From Parafrankia elaeagni (GTDB lineage Bacteria; Actinomycetota; Actinomycetes; Frankiales; Frankiaceae): a stretch of DNA of 64,000 nucleotides. The notes below the pieces were generated by a model. It made no database searches and had not been told where the DNA came from. It saw only the letters and a program-made list of their open reading frames with translations. Below are positions 1-8,691 of this stretch, piece by piece (the stretch's first letter is position 1; each line of letters starts with the position of its first letter). Made by a program: the position numbers and the translations under genes. Where the stretch lies: assembly GCF_000374165.1 (NCBI RefSeq), contig NZ_KB893725.1, forward strand, positions 1 through 64,000. Reading direction: 5' to 3'.

Positions 1-164
1 CCTCTCGATCCGTCAAGGCTCCGGGCAGGACGGACACAGGTGGCCCTTTAGGCACGCGAACGCAGCACTCGACCGCGCGGCGAGAAACCAGACACAGTGT
101 CAGATCACCCGATGCGACCCACAGGTGTCGGACCACGACCAGCCAACCCGGCGCTGGAGCGCTC

Positions 165-183
165 GTGACGGCCGCTCCGTCAC
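165..183 (-). terminator. Candidate hairpin at the end of the leftward operon
   Basis: A 7-bp inverted repeat (GTGACGG, 165-171, and CCGTCAC, 177-183) with a 5-nt loop spans the stop codon of the CoA-transferase gene. No U-tract follows on the minus strand, so termination is only a suggestion. Confidence 0.3.
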
Positions 184-1406
184 ACCACCTTGTCGGCACG
201 GAGGGCGACGATCTCGTCCGCCGAGTATCCGAGCTCGGCCAGGACGGCGTCGGTGTGCTCCCCGAGCGCGGGCACCGCGCCCATCGGCGGGGACCACTCG
301 GCCGCGATGGGCGGCGGGAGCAGTGCGCGCACGGTGCCGGTGGGAGTGGCCACGTCCTGCCAGCGGTCCCGGGCGACGAGGTGCGGGTGGTCCAGGACCT
401 CCTGGACGCTGTTGAGGCGGGCGTTGCCGAGCCCCGCCTCGTCGAGGATCTCCTGCGCCCGTGCCAGGGTGAGGCTCTTCGACCAGGCCGAGATCACGGC
501 GTCCAGCTGGGTGCGCTCGCGGACGCGGTCGGCGTTGCCGGCGTAGGCCGGGTCGTCGGCGAGGTCGGGGCGGCCGAGGACCTGGCGGGCCAGGCGCTGC
601 CACTCCCCGTCGTTCGTGGTGCCGAGCACGACTGTCTGCCCGTCGGCCGTCGGGTACGCCCCGTAGGGGGCGACGGCGGGCGAGCCGACGCCGGCCGGCT
701 CCTGCTCGACGCCGGTGCCCATGGTGAAGTTGAGCGGGTAGCCCATCCACTCGGTGACGACGTCGAAGAGGCTGACCGCGATCGCCGAGCCGCGCCCGGT
801 CTCCCGCCGGGCGTAGAGGGCGGCGAGCACCGAGGTCAGGGCGTACATACCGGTGGCGAGGTCGACGAGAGGAATGCCGGCCTTCGCCGGCCGCCCGGGC
901 TCGCCGGTGATCGCGCAGGAACCGCCCTCGGACTGCACCAGCAGGTCGTAGGCGCGCTTGTGGGAGAGCGGGCCGCCCTCGCCGTAGCCGGAGATGTCGA
1001 CCGCGACGAGCCGCGGGTGGCGCGCGGTGACCTGCTCGGCGGCCAGGCCGCGCCGACTCGCCGCGCCGGGCGCCAGGTTCTGGATGAGGACGTCGGCGCG
1101 GCTGAGCAGGCGTTCCAGTGCCTCGGCGCCGCGGGGGTCCGTCCAGTTGAGGGCGAGCGACTCCTTGCCGCGGTTGCACCAGACGAAGTGGGCCGCCATG
1201 CCGTTCAGAGCCTTGTCGTAGTGGCGGGCGAAGTCTCCGCCGCGGGGGTTCTCGACCTTCACCACCCGGGCGCCCATGTCGGCCAGGTGGCGGGTGGCGA
1301 TCGGAGCGGCGACGGCCTGCTCCAGTCCGACGACCAGCAGTCCCTCCATCGGGCGCCGGCCGCCCCCCGTCGCCCCGTGACGTTCCCGCTCGTCTGTCGC
1401 GGTCAT
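180..1406 (-). CDS. Family III (CaiB/BaiF) acyl-CoA transferase
   Basis: A 408-residue cytosolic CoA-transferase, expected to move CoA between an acyl-CoA and a free acid (or to act as a racemase/CoA-transferase on 2-methyl acyl-CoAs). The family's catalytic aspartate is seen in the motif LVDLATGM, and the N-terminal MEGLLVVGLEQ strand and ADVLIQN segment are typical. The ATG at 1406 is chosen because a clear CGAGGAGG ribosome site lies just upstream. A longer in-frame opening to 1727 is arginine- and proline-rich low complexity and is not believed. It is last in a leftward operon after two acyl-CoA dehydrogenases and an enoyl-CoA hydratase, but a 263-nt gap with a strong hairpin precedes it. 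The substrate is unknown. Confidence 0.88.
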   Translation of the reverse strand: MTATDERERHGATGGGRRPMEGLLVVGLEQAVAAPIATRHLADMGARVVKVENPRGGDFARHYDKALNGMAAHFVWCNRGKESLALNWTDPRGAEALERLLSRADVLIQNLAPGAASRRGLAAEQVTARHPRLVAVDISGYGEGGPLSHKRAYDLLVQSEGGSCAITGEPGRPAKAGIPLVDLATGMYALTSVLAALYARRETGRGSAIAVSLFDVVTEWMGYPLNFTMGTGVEQEPAGVGSPAVAPYGAYPTADGQTVVLGTTNDGEWQRLARQVLGRPDLADDPAYAGNADRVRERTQLDAVISAWSKSLTLARAQEILDEAGLGNARLNSVQEVLDHPHLVARDRWQDVATPTGTVRALLPPPIAAEWSPPMGAVPALGEHTDAVLAELGYSADEIVALRADKVV

Positions 1407-1606
1407 GGCGGCCTCCTCGGGCTGAGCCAGCAGCGTCCGGATGACGCCTGGCGGGACGCACTGCCGCCGGCCGGGACGGAGGCCCTGCCCGGCAGCCCGT
1501 GCGATGGGACGCGTGGGGAAACCCTGGCGGCCAGCAACCCCCCTGCGGGGGATGCCCCGGGGCTGGAGCTGTGGACGCGGTCCCGGGCGGCGCGGTCCCG
1601 GGCGGC

Positions 1607-1630
1607 CTGGCGCCGGGCACCCGGCGCCAG
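1607..1630 (-). terminator. Perfect 11-bp hairpin between hydratase and CoA-transferase genes
   Basis: CTGGCGCCGGG (1607-1617) and its exact complement (1620-1630) are separated by 2 nt, 40 nt downstream of the enoyl-CoA hydratase stop. It could attenuate or partly terminate leftward transcription before the CoA-transferase gene. A second small hairpin (CCCCC-TGC-GGGGG, 1539-1551) lies further on. Confidence 0.45.
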
Positions 1631-1669
1631 GGACCGGAGCCGGGCACCCGGGACCGCGGAGGCGGGCGG

Positions 1670-2461
1670 CTAGTCGGCCTTCTTGATCGCCGTCTTCATC
1701 TGGTCGAGATTGACCAGCACCGGCCACCCGCCGACGCTCAGCGCGTTGCCGTGCCCGGTCTGGTGGATCTCGAACACGGACTGGATCGCCGCGTAGAAGC
1801 CCTGGACGTCCAGCGTCTGGTTGACCGCGCGCTTGGCCTGGCGCAGCCCGAAGCTCGGCATCGTGGCGATGTGCTCGGCGAGCGCCCGGACCTGCGTGTC
1901 CAGCTCCGCGCGGGGCACGACCCGATTCACCATGCCGACCTGCTCGGCCTCGGTCGCGGTCACGGCCCGGCCGGTGAACAGGATCTCCTTGGCCTTGCGC
2001 GGGCCCAGTTCCCAGGTGTGGCCGTGGTACTCGACGCCGCCGATGCCCATGGCCACGACCGGGTCGGAGAACAGCGCGTCGTCGGCCGCGACGATGAGGT
2101 CACACGGCCAGGCCAGCAGCAGCCCGCCGGCGATGCACCGGCCCTGCACCGCGGCGATGGACGGCTTCGGGACATTGCGCCACCGCAGCGAGAACTCGAG
2201 GTAGCGGCGCGCCTCGATCCGGTAGATGTCCTCCAGGGTGATCTTCTCGGGGACGGGCTCGTTCGACTTCAGGTCGTGGCCCGCCGAGAAGTGCTTCCCC
2301 TCGGCCCGCAGGATGATGACGGCGACGTCGTTGTCGGTGGCAGCACGCGTCCAGGCCTGGTCGAGCTCCTCGAGGAGCTCCGCGTTCTGGGCGTTCGCCG
2401 CTTCAGGACGGTTGAGAGTAATCGTCGCGATCCGGTCGGCGACGTCGTAGTCGATGTACAC
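1670..2461 (-). CDS. Enoyl-CoA hydratase/isomerase (crotonase family)
   Basis: A 263-residue crotonase-fold protein, probably hydrating a trans-2-enoyl-CoA in beta-oxidation. The oxyanion-hole motif FSAGHDLK and the second conserved segment AAVQGRCIAGGLLL are present. The usual catalytic-loop glutamate region is atypical (VVAMGIGGVEYHGH), so isomerase, hydrolase or lyase activity is also possible. It starts with GTG at 2461, supported by a GAGGAG site in GGAGCTGAGGAGCTGGT. Only 9 nt separate it from the stop of the upstream acyl-CoA dehydrogenase, so the two are surely co-transcribed. Confidence 0.85.
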   Translation of the reverse strand: MYIDYDVADRIATITLNRPEAANAQNAELLEELDQAWTRAATDNDVAVIILRAEGKHFSAGHDLKSNEPVPEKITLEDIYRIEARRYLEFSLRWRNVPKPSIAAVQGRCIAGGLLLAWPCDLIVAADDALFSDPVVAMGIGGVEYHGHTWELGPRKAKEILFTGRAVTATEAEQVGMVNRVVPRAELDTQVRALAEHIATMPSFGLRQAKRAVNQTLDVQGFYAAIQSVFEIHQTGHGNALSVGGWPVLVNLDQMKTAIKKAD

Positions 2462-2470
2462 ACCAGCTCC

Positions 2471-3646
2471 TCAGCTCCGGGGCAGTCCGAGCACCCGCTC
2501 GGCGATGATCGTGCGCTGGATCTCCGAGGTGCCTCCCGCGATGGTCCCGGCGAAGGAGCGCAGGTAGCGCTCGAACCACCCGGACGAGAAGGCCTCGAGG
2601 CTCAGGTGAGCGTACGGCGCGGCCACCACCGGATGGACCAGTGCGTCCGCCCCGGCGGATTCCATCGCCTGCTCCGAGGCCTTCTGCACCGCCTCCGAGC
2701 CCAGCAGCTTCAGCACCGACAGCGCGGCGACGTCCTGCTCGCCGCGCGCGGCGCGGGCCAGCGCCGCCGAGCCGAGCAGGCGCAGCGCCTGCAGGTCCAT
2801 GACGAGGCGGGCGTAGGCGTCGGCGCCGAGGACGTCGGCCGGGTGGAAGTCGCGGGCGAGGTCCTCGAGCCGTTCGGCGAAGCTCAGCCACAGCAGGGTC
2901 CGCTCGTGCCCGAGCGAGCCGTTGGCGACGTGCCAGCCGTTGTTGAGCGCGCCGACGAGGTTCTCGGCGGGCACCCGGACGTCGTCGAAGAAGACCTCGT
3001 TGAAGTCGACGTCGTCACGGTCGACCACCGAGCCGAACGGCCGGCGGGTCACCCCGGGGGTGTCGGTCGGGATCAGCAGCACGCTGATCCCCTTGTGCTT
3101 CGGCGCGTCCGGGTCGGTCCGCACGAAGGTCAGCAGGACGTCGGCGTCGTGCGCGCCGGACGTCCAGATCTTCTGGCCGTTGACGACGAAGTGGTCACCG
3201 TCGAGGACGGCGCGGGTGCGCAGCGAGGCGAGGTCGGACCCGGCGCCGGGCTCGCTCATCCCGAGCGCCGCGGTGATCTCGGCGCGCAGGATCGGCACCG
3301 CCCAGCGCCGCTTCTGCTCCTCGGAGCCGAAGGAGAGCAGCGAGGCGGCGATGATGCCCAGGCCCTGTGGGTTGAAGCTGTGGTAGATCCGCCGCCGGCT
3401 GAGCTCCTCCAGGTGCACGTACTGCTCGACGATGGAGGCACCCCGCCCGCCGAACTCGGGGGTGTTGCCGGGCAGCAGCCAGCCGGCGTCGAACAGCAGC
3501 CGCTGCCAGCGCCGGGCCCAGTCGGGCACGTGGGCGCTGGAGTAGGCACGCTCGGTGGTCTCGGCCTCGGTGGGCAGGTTCGCGTCGAGGAAGGCCGCGA
3601 ACTCGGCGCGGAAGCTCTCGACGTCGGCGTCAAATGTGAGCTGCAC
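2471..3646 (-). CDS. Acyl-CoA dehydrogenase (larger partner of a pair)
   Basis: A 391-residue FAD-dependent acyl-CoA dehydrogenase that should introduce an alpha,beta double bond into an acyl-CoA and pass electrons to ETF. The flavin-binding stretch LGMSEPGAGSDLASL and the C-terminal FAGTIAGGTSEIQRTIIAERVLGL signature are complete. The GTG start at 3646 overlaps the end of the neighbouring dehydrogenase gene by 17 nt. Such adjacent, unequal pairs in actinobacteria form alpha2beta2 heterotetramers (ChsE1-ChsE2 type), in which each subunit supplies part of the active site. The pair is the first half of an operon ending in a hydratase and a CoA-transferase. Confidence 0.9.
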   Translation of the reverse strand: MQLTFDADVESFRAEFAAFLDANLPTEAETTERAYSSAHVPDWARRWQRLLFDAGWLLPGNTPEFGGRGASIVEQYVHLEELSRRRIYHSFNPQGLGIIAASLLSFGSEEQKRRWAVPILRAEITAALGMSEPGAGSDLASLRTRAVLDGDHFVVNGQKIWTSGAHDADVLLTFVRTDPDAPKHKGISVLLIPTDTPGVTRRPFGSVVDRDDVDFNEVFFDDVRVPAENLVGALNNGWHVANGSLGHERTLLWLSFAERLEDLARDFHPADVLGADAYARLVMDLQALRLLGSAALARAARGEQDVAALSVLKLLGSEAVQKASEQAMESAGADALVHPVVAAPYAHLSLEAFSSGWFERYLRSFAGTIAGGTSEIQRTIIAERVLGLPRS

Positions 3647-4628
3647 GGTACTCCTCGGCGATCAGTGCCCGGTGTTCGGCGGCCCCGCCGAGCAGCAGCC
3701 CGCCCGCCACCGCCCGCTTGAGCGCGAACTGCAGGTCGTTCTCCCAGGTGAAGCCCATGCCGCCGAACAGCTGCAGGCCGTTGCGGACGACGACGGACTG
3801 GCATTCGCCGGCCGCCGCCTTCGCCATCGACGCCGCGAGCCGGCGTCGCGGGTCGTCGGCGGCGATCGTCAACGCGCCGAAGTAGGCCAGCGCGCGGGCC
3901 CGCTCCAACGCCACGTGCATGTCGACGGCCTTGTGCTTGACGGCCTGGAAGGAGCCGATCGGCGCGCCGAACTGCTCGCGGGAGCGGATGTGGTCGAGCG
4001 TGAGGTCCAGGATGCGGCGGCAGGCGCCGACGATGGTGAGCGCGAGCCCGGTGAGGGCCAGGTCCCGGGCCGGGCGCGGGTCGACGGCCAGCCGCGCGTC
4101 GGCGGCGACCCGGACGCCGGGCAGCGTGACACTGGCGACGTGCAGGGTGGGGTCGAAGACCGGCAGCCTGGTCACGACGGCCTCGGAGCCGGGGATGGAG
4201 AAGACACCTGCCTCGGTGACCACGGCCAGCCAGTCGGCGCGGTCGCCGTCCAGGACGTGACGCGCCGAGCCGTGCAGGACCCAGCCGTCGCGGTCGCGGT
4301 GGGCGGTGACGCCCTCCAGCAGGGCGGAGCCGGTCTGCCCGGGCTCGGCGACACCGGGCGCGAGCGGCGCGAACCAGGTGGTCGTCGCGAGGAAGGGAGT
4401 GGGGTCGACGGCACGGCCGAGCTCCTCGAGGAGGATGGCCAGCTCGACGGCCTCACCGGGCTCGACCAGCTCCGTCCAGCCGAGGTCGGTGTAGGTGCGC
4501 CACAGCGGGGCGGGGTCGGCACCGTCGTCGGCGACCGCGCGGACCAGCTCCGGCGGGCACTCCCGGGTCAGGACCTCCCGGGCCGTCTTCTGCCACAGCC
4601 GCTGGTCGGAGTCGAACTCAAAGAGCAT
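3630..4628 (-). CDS. Acyl-CoA dehydrogenase (smaller, degenerate partner)
   Basis: A 332-residue acyl-CoA dehydrogenase-like protein with a shorter, divergent FAD region. The conserved parts include the LGACRRILDLTLDHIRSREQF-type helix (here VGACRRILDLTLDHI), QAVKHKAVDMHVALERAR and the C-terminal LQLFGGMGFTWENDLQ segment. It lacks the standard SEPGAGSD loop, as expected for the beta subunit of a heteromeric dehydrogenase. The ATG at 4628 has a GAGGAG site 6 nt upstream. First gene of the leftward operon; its promoter region contains the 19-bp operator-like palindrome at 4848-4866. Confidence 0.87.
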   Translation of the reverse strand: MLFEFDSDQRLWQKTAREVLTRECPPELVRAVADDGADPAPLWRTYTDLGWTELVEPGEAVELAILLEELGRAVDPTPFLATTTWFAPLAPGVAEPGQTGSALLEGVTAHRDRDGWVLHGSARHVLDGDRADWLAVVTEAGVFSIPGSEAVVTRLPVFDPTLHVASVTLPGVRVAADARLAVDPRPARDLALTGLALTIVGACRRILDLTLDHIRSREQFGAPIGSFQAVKHKAVDMHVALERARALAYFGALTIAADDPRRRLAASMAKAAAGECQSVVVRNGLQLFGGMGFTWENDLQFALKRAVAGGLLLGGAAEHRALIAEEYRAAHI

Positions 4629-4955
4629 GCCCGGCTCCTCGGAAGAACGTCACATCGGCTCCTCGCGGTAGATGCACCCCGTCGTGTACCGCACCTGGAC
4701 GTGCGCCCGCCCGCGGTGGGACCCGCGGTGGGATTCGGGCACGGCCCGGGACCGACGGCCCCCCGCCGACGTTCCCAACATCCCAGAGTCGGTTTGCAGG
4801 TTCCAGGTAAGGTCCGACCCGCCTGTAGCCATTCGGGGCGAACTGGTGCGAGAATACCATTCTCGCCGGCCGAAACCACGGTCTCGTAGCCAGTACGTGT
4901 GGCCTACCACCACGGTTGGCCGGATGTACCGGCAGCAGTGCAGTACGTTCTGAAC
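4629..4955. promoter_or_regulatory. Divergent promoter region, dehydrogenase operon / TetR gene
   Basis: This 327-nt non-coding stretch separates two divergent transcription units. It holds the operator-like palindrome at 4848-4866 and a small GTTC-T-GAAC repeat (4947-4955) touching the TetR start codon. The strand composition is less GC-rich than the flanks. I see no gene in it. Confidence 0.6.
4848..4866. promoter_or_regulatory. Operator site A: GCGAGAAT-ACC-ATTCTCGC
   Basis: A perfect inverted repeat with 8-bp arms and a 3-bp spacer, the best copy of the GAGAAT-N3-ATTCTC element found in several promoters of this island. It lies between the TetR-family gene and the dehydrogenase operon, where an autoregulating repressor would bind. 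Assignment to that regulator is inference. Confidence 0.7.
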
Positions 4956-5705
4956 ATGGCCCAGAAGACGGAGCTGCCCGTGACCATGCCTAAGGAAGAG
5001 CCGGCCTGGAAGCAGCGCGCCGTCGAGCGCTCCACGCGGGCCGCCAAGCTCCGCGCCGAGCAGCGCGTCGTCCAGTTCCTGGACGCGGCCCAGGCGATCA
5101 TCGCGGAGAAGGGCTCGCTCGACCTGACGGTACAGGAGGTCGTGGACCGGTCGCGCCAGTCGCTGCGTAGCTTCTACCAGCACTTCAGCGGCAAGCACGA
5201 GCTGCTGCTCGCATTGTTCGAGAACGCGCTCAGCGAGTCCGCCGAGGAGATCAGCGAGGCTGCCGCCGACGAGCCCGACCCACTGGTCCAGCTGCGCATC
5301 GCCGTCCGCCTCCTGTTCGAGCAGAGCCATTCCGACCAGGCCCGGCAGCGCCGGCCGCTGTTCACCGACTTCGCGCCGCAGCTGCTGATCTCGCATCCGG
5401 CCGAGGTGAAGGTGGCACACGCCCCGCTGCTCGCCGTGATCACCGAAATGATGACCCGGGCGGCGGCGAGCGGTCAGCTCCGCTCCGATCTCCGGCCGCG
5501 CCGCGCGGCGGCAATGGTGATGCAGACCGCGATGTTCCTTTCGCAGTCAAACGGTGTCGCCGCGGGTGAGCACGCCCACCCGATCACCGCCGACGAGGTC
5601 TGGGCATTCTGCCTGACCGGCTTCAACGGCTCAGCGAACAACTCCGTCAACGGCTCCGCGGCGTCCAACGGCTCCGCGGCGTCTAACGGCTCCGCGGCGT
5701 CCTGA
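4956..5705 (+). CDS. TetR/AcrR-family transcriptional regulator
   Basis: A 249-residue TetR-type regulator. The helix-turn-helix lies near residues 58-80 (TVQEVVDRSRQSLRSFYQHF), followed by an all-helical ligand domain. The ATG at 4956 (MAQKTEL) is preferred. No strong ribosome site is visible, and an ATG at 4986 is an alternative. It is transcribed away from the acyl-CoA dehydrogenase operon, with the operator palindrome between them. That position and the repetition of the element in neighbouring promoters suggest it represses this catabolic island and is relieved by an acyl-CoA (inference). The C-terminus is odd: an NGSAAS repeat encoded by three 18-bp tandem units. Its last 23 nt overlap the convergent MeaB gene. 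Confidence 0.88.
   Translation: MAQKTELPVTMPKEEPAWKQRAVERSTRAAKLRAEQRVVQFLDAAQAIIAEKGSLDLTVQEVVDRSRQSLRSFYQHFSGKHELLLALFENALSESAEEISEAAADEPDPLVQLRIAVRLLFEQSHSDQARQRRPLFTDFAPQLLISHPAEVKVAHAPLLAVITEMMTRAAASGQLRSDLRPRRAAAMVMQTAMFLSQSNGVAAGEHAHPITADEVWAFCLTGFNGSANNSVNGSAASNGSAASNGSAAS
5649..5702 (+). repeat. 18-bp tandem repeat, three copies
   Basis: Three units of AACGGCTCCGCGGCGTCC, one with a single substitution, end at the TetR stop codon and encode (NGSAAS)3. The convergent MeaB stop codon (5683-5685) lies inside the third part of the array. Confidence 0.9.
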
Positions 5706-6555
5706 CCAGAAACTCGGCCGCCGAGTAGGGGTCGCGCCGGCCGGCGGCCACCTCGGCGGCGAGGCCGGCCAGATCGGGGTGCTCGCGCAGGCGGGTCTGC
5801 GCGAGCGACAGGATCTGGGCATGCGCCCGGGCCGTGCGCCTGGCCGGCGTGTCGGTGCGGTGGTGGGCGTCGATCGCCTCGGCCAGGGCGGCGATCCCCT
5901 CCCCCTTCGACGCGACCAGGGTCAGGACGGGGACGTCGATCTCCTGGTGCAGGTCACGGACGGTCTGGTCGGCACCCTCGCGGTCGGCCTTGTTCACCAC
6001 GATGATGTCGGCGACCTCCAGCAGGCCCGCCTTGGCGGCCTGGACGGCGTCGCCGGCGCCGGGCGTCAGCACGACCAGCGTCGGGTCGGCGACCGCGGCG
6101 ATCTCGATCTCGGACTGGCCGACCCCGACGGTCTCCAGCAGTACCAGGTCGTAGGACAGCGCGGCGAGGACCCGGACGGCGGCGGGGACCGCCGCGGACA
6201 GCCCGCCCAGGTGGCCGCGGGCCGCCAGCGAGCGGATCAGAACACCCGTGTCGGTGGTGTGCGCGGCCATCCGGATCCGGTCGCCGAGCAGTGCCCCACC
6301 GCTGTAGGGCGACGACGGATCGACGGCGAGCACCGCCACCCGCAGCCCGCGCTCCCGGTAGGCGCCGACCAGCGCGCCGATCGTGGTCGACTTCCCGGCG
6401 CCGGGCGGGCCGGTCACCCCCAGCACCCGGATCGGCGCCGATTCCAGCACCGCGAGCAGCTCGTCGCGCCCGACCCCCTCGACCATGGTGAGCAACCGGC
6501 CGACCGCGCGCAGTGAACCTGCGCGCGCGGCGGCCACAGTCTCCAGAATGGTCAT
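5683..6555 (-). CDS. meaB: MeaB/ArgK-family G3E GTPase, B12-mutase chaperone
   Basis: A 290-residue P-loop GTPase of the MeaB/ArgK family, which loads, gates and protects adenosylcobalamin in acyl-CoA mutases. Walker A is GPPGAGKST (residues 49-57), the switch region is DPSSPYSGGALLGDRIRM, switch II is ETVGVGQSE and the base-recognition motif is NKAD. The ATG at 6555 (MTILETV) matches the usual N-terminal helix of the family. An upstream TTG would add a low-complexity extension. Its probable client, the two-subunit mutase at 15.3-17.2 kb, is about 9 kb away rather than adjacent. Its 3' end overlaps the convergent TetR gene. Confidence 0.9.
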   Translation of the reverse strand: MTILETVAAARAGSLRAVGRLLTMVEGVGRDELLAVLESAPIRVLGVTGPPGAGKSTTIGALVGAYRERGLRVAVLAVDPSSPYSGGALLGDRIRMAAHTTDTGVLIRSLAARGHLGGLSAAVPAAVRVLAALSYDLVLLETVGVGQSEIEIAAVADPTLVVLTPGAGDAVQAAKAGLLEVADIIVVNKADREGADQTVRDLHQEIDVPVLTLVASKGEGIAALAEAIDAHHRTDTPARRTARAHAQILSLAQTRLREHPDLAGLAAEVAAGRRDPYSAAEFLVRTPRSR

Positions 6556-6702
6556 CGGGCTGCGCCGACCCGGCCGGGGCACGAACCCGCCGCGCGCGGC
6601 CGGACCGACGGCCGCGTCAACGGCCGCGTCGCGACACAGTCCCGCGAGAACCGGGAACGACAACTGCCGTGAGGCACCGCTCTATTGATCGGGATCGCAT
6701 TC

Positions 6703-6720
6703 ATGAGAATGTTAGTGTTC
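6703..6720. promoter_or_regulatory. Operator site B (half-site)
   Basis: TGAGAATGTTAGTGTTC has one good arm (GAGAAT) and a degenerate second arm. It lies between meaB and the divergent SDR gene. CATTC-N4-GAATG (6698-6711) overlaps it. This is weaker than the other sites of the element. Confidence 0.4.
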
Positions 6721-6758
6721 CAGATCGAGAGCATGACTAGCAAGAGAGGGAAACGTTA

Positions 6759-7523
6759 ATGCAGATCAGCGGAAACTCCGCCCTCGTCGTCGGTGGCACC
6801 GGCGGCCTCGGCGAGGCCACCGTCCGTCGTCTCCACGCCGCGGGCGCGAAGGTCGTCGTCGCCGACGTCGCGGACGAGAAGGGCAAGGCGCTGGAGGCGG
6901 AGCTGGGCATCCGCTACGTCCACGTGGACGCCACCTCCGAGGAGGACATCCTCGCCGCGATCGCCGAGGCGAAGACGCTGGGCCCGCTGCGGATCTCGGT
7001 CGACACCCACGGTGGCCCGGCCGGCGGCGGCCGCCTCGTCGGCAAGGACGGCTCGCCGCACAGCCTGGACACCTTCCAGACGACCGTCACGTACTACCTC
7101 ACCGCGGTGTTCAACGTGACCCGGCTGGCGGCTGCCGCCATCGCCCAGGAGGAGCCGCTCGAGGACGGCACCCGGGGCGTCATCGTCAACACCGCGTCGA
7201 TCGCCGGCTTCGAGGGCCAGATCGGCCAGATCGCGTACGCGGCCGCCAAGGGTGGCGTCATCTCCATGACGCTGGTCGCCGCGCGTGACCTCTCGCCGCT
7301 GGGCATCCGGGTGAACGCGATCGCTCCGGGCACCATCCTGACGCCGGCCTACGGCAAGGCCGGCGACAAGCTGGAGGCCTACTGGGGCCCGCAGATCCCC
7401 TTCCCGAAGCGCATGGGGCAGTCCCCCGAGTACGCGCTGCTCGCCGAGCAGCTCATCGTCAACGACTACCTCAACGGCGAGGTCATCCGCCTCGACGGCG
7501 CCCTGCGCTTCCCGCCGAAGTAG
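6759..7523 (+). CDS. Short-chain dehydrogenase, 3-hydroxyacyl-CoA dehydrogenase type
   Basis: A 254-residue SDR resembling the HSD17B10 / 3-hydroxy-2-methylbutyryl-CoA dehydrogenase group, likely oxidising a 3-hydroxyacyl-CoA with NAD+. The nucleotide motif GGTGGLG is at residues 12-18 and the catalytic set is Ser147, Tyr160 and Lys164 (IAYAAAK). The structural NxAG motif after beta-4 is replaced by THGG (83-86), which is unusual. The ATG at 6759 follows an AGAGAGGG ribosome site. It is very similar in layout to the SDR at 25.6 kb, and both end in LDGALR. It is monocistronic, ending at a strong convergent terminator. Confidence 0.85.
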   Translation: MQISGNSALVVGGTGGLGEATVRRLHAAGAKVVVADVADEKGKALEAELGIRYVHVDATSEEDILAAIAEAKTLGPLRISVDTHGGPAGGGRLVGKDGSPHSLDTFQTTVTYYLTAVFNVTRLAAAAIAQEEPLEDGTRGVIVNTASIAGFEGQIGQIAYAAAKGGVISMTLVAARDLSPLGIRVNAIAPGTILTPAYGKAGDKLEAYWGPQIPFPKRMGQSPEYALLAEQLIVNDYLNGEVIRLDGALRFPPK

Positions 7524-7541
7524 GTTTCGGCACCCCACGGC

Positions 7542-7580
7542 CCGGCCGGGGCCCCGATGCGACACCGGGGCCCCGGCCGG
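7542..7580. terminator. Bidirectional terminator hairpin
   Basis: A perfect 15-bp inverted repeat (7542-7556 and 7566-7580) with a 9-nt loop lies between the convergent SDR and acyl-CoA dehydrogenase genes. There is no T-run, as is common in high-GC actinobacteria. Confidence 0.75.
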
Positions 7581-7602
7581 CGCGGTCAGGCCTGTCGGCC
7601 CG

Positions 7603-8691
7603 TCAGGCCTCCAGCCCGATGATCCGGGTCGCGATGATGTTCTTCTGGATCTGCGACGTCCCGCCCATGACGCTCTGGGACCGGCTGTACAGGTAGGTGC
7701 CCAGCAGCTCGGGGTCGCGGGTGCCCCCCGCGTCCAGCGAGGCGTGGCCCACCGACTGCTCGACCCAGGTCATCAGCAGCTTGTCCAGCGAGCCGTCCGG
7801 GCCGTGGCTGAGCCCGTCGAGCTGCTCGGACAGCCGGCGCCGCACGTGCAGGCGGAGCATCTCGGTCTGCACGGCGGCCCACCGCAGCGACTCGGACGGC
7901 TCCCCGTCGAGGCGCGCGACCAGGTTGCGCACGGTCTTGCCGTACCGCGCGGTGAACCCCAGGGTGGAGGGCTCCCGCTCGTGGCTGACGACCGTCATGG
8001 CCAGCTTCCAGCCCTCGCCGGGCGCGCCGACCATCTGGTCGGCCGGCACGGTCGCCCCGTCGAACAGGACCTGACCGAACTCCTTGGTCACGCCGCTGAT
8101 CATCGGCAGCGGGCGCTGCTCGATGCCAGGCTGGTGCATGTTCACGATGAACCCGGAGATGCCCTTGTGCCGCGGGACGTCCGGGTTGGTACGGGCGAGC
8201 ACGAGGCACCAGTCGGCGTCGTCGGAGTAGCTCGTCCAGATCTTGTGGCCGTTCAGGACGTAGTGGTCGCCCTCCAGGGTGGCCGTGGTGGTCAGCGAGG
8301 CCAGGTCGGAACCGGCACCGGGCTCGCTGAACCCCTGGCACCAGCGCTCCGTCCCGTTGATCATCCCGGGCAGGAAGCGCTGCCGCAGCTCCTCGCTGCC
8401 GTGCCGGCCCAGGCCGATCACCAGGTAGCCGAGGCTCGGCCGGGCCGGGGCGCCGGCGCGGGCCAGCTCCTCGTCGACGATCACGTCGTAGACGGGGGGC
8501 AGCTCCTGCCCGCCGTACGCCTTCGGCCACGACGTCCCGAAGAACCCGCCGGCATGGAGGGCCTGGTGCCACTCGGCCGCCTTGGCCCAGTACTCGTCCC
8601 CCGAGGTCGGGAACTTCTTCGCGTTCTCGCCCAGCCAGTCCTGCAGCCGCGCGCGGAAGGCGGCCTCCTCCGGCGAATCACGAAAGTCCAA
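7603..8691 (-). CDS. Acyl-CoA dehydrogenase (larger partner, second pair)
   Basis: A 362-residue FAD acyl-CoA dehydrogenase. The flavin-binding loop GFSEPGAGSDLASLTTTA and the C-terminal QSVMGGTSQIQKNIIATRIIGL signature are intact. The TTG start at 8691 is supported by a GGAGGAG ribosome site. It overlaps the preceding, smaller dehydrogenase gene by 14 nt, repeating the architecture at 2.5-4.6 kb. This again suggests an alpha2beta2 enzyme, in this case fed by the acyl-CoA ligase encoded first in the operon. It would remove two hydrogens from an acyl-CoA made by that ligase; the substrate is unknown. Confidence 0.9.
   Translation of the reverse strand: MDFRDSPEEAAFRARLQDWLGENAKKFPTSGDEYWAKAAEWHQALHAGGFFGTSWPKAYGGQELPPVYDVIVDEELARAGAPARPSLGYLVIGLGRHGSEELRQRFLPGMINGTERWCQGFSEPGAGSDLASLTTTATLEGDHYVLNGHKIWTSYSDDADWCLVLARTNPDVPRHKGISGFIVNMHQPGIEQRPLPMISGVTKEFGQVLFDGATVPADQMVGAPGEGWKLAMTVVSHEREPSTLGFTARYGKTVRNLVARLDGEPSESLRWAAVQTEMLRLHVRRRLSEQLDGLSHGPDGSLDKLLMTWVEQSVGHASLDAGGTRDPELLGTYLYSRSQSVMGGTSQIQKNIIATRIIGLEA

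Noticed and set aside
91-101. GACAC-A-GTGTC palindrome as an operator
   Set aside because: Too short, and no gene start is known beside it within the window.
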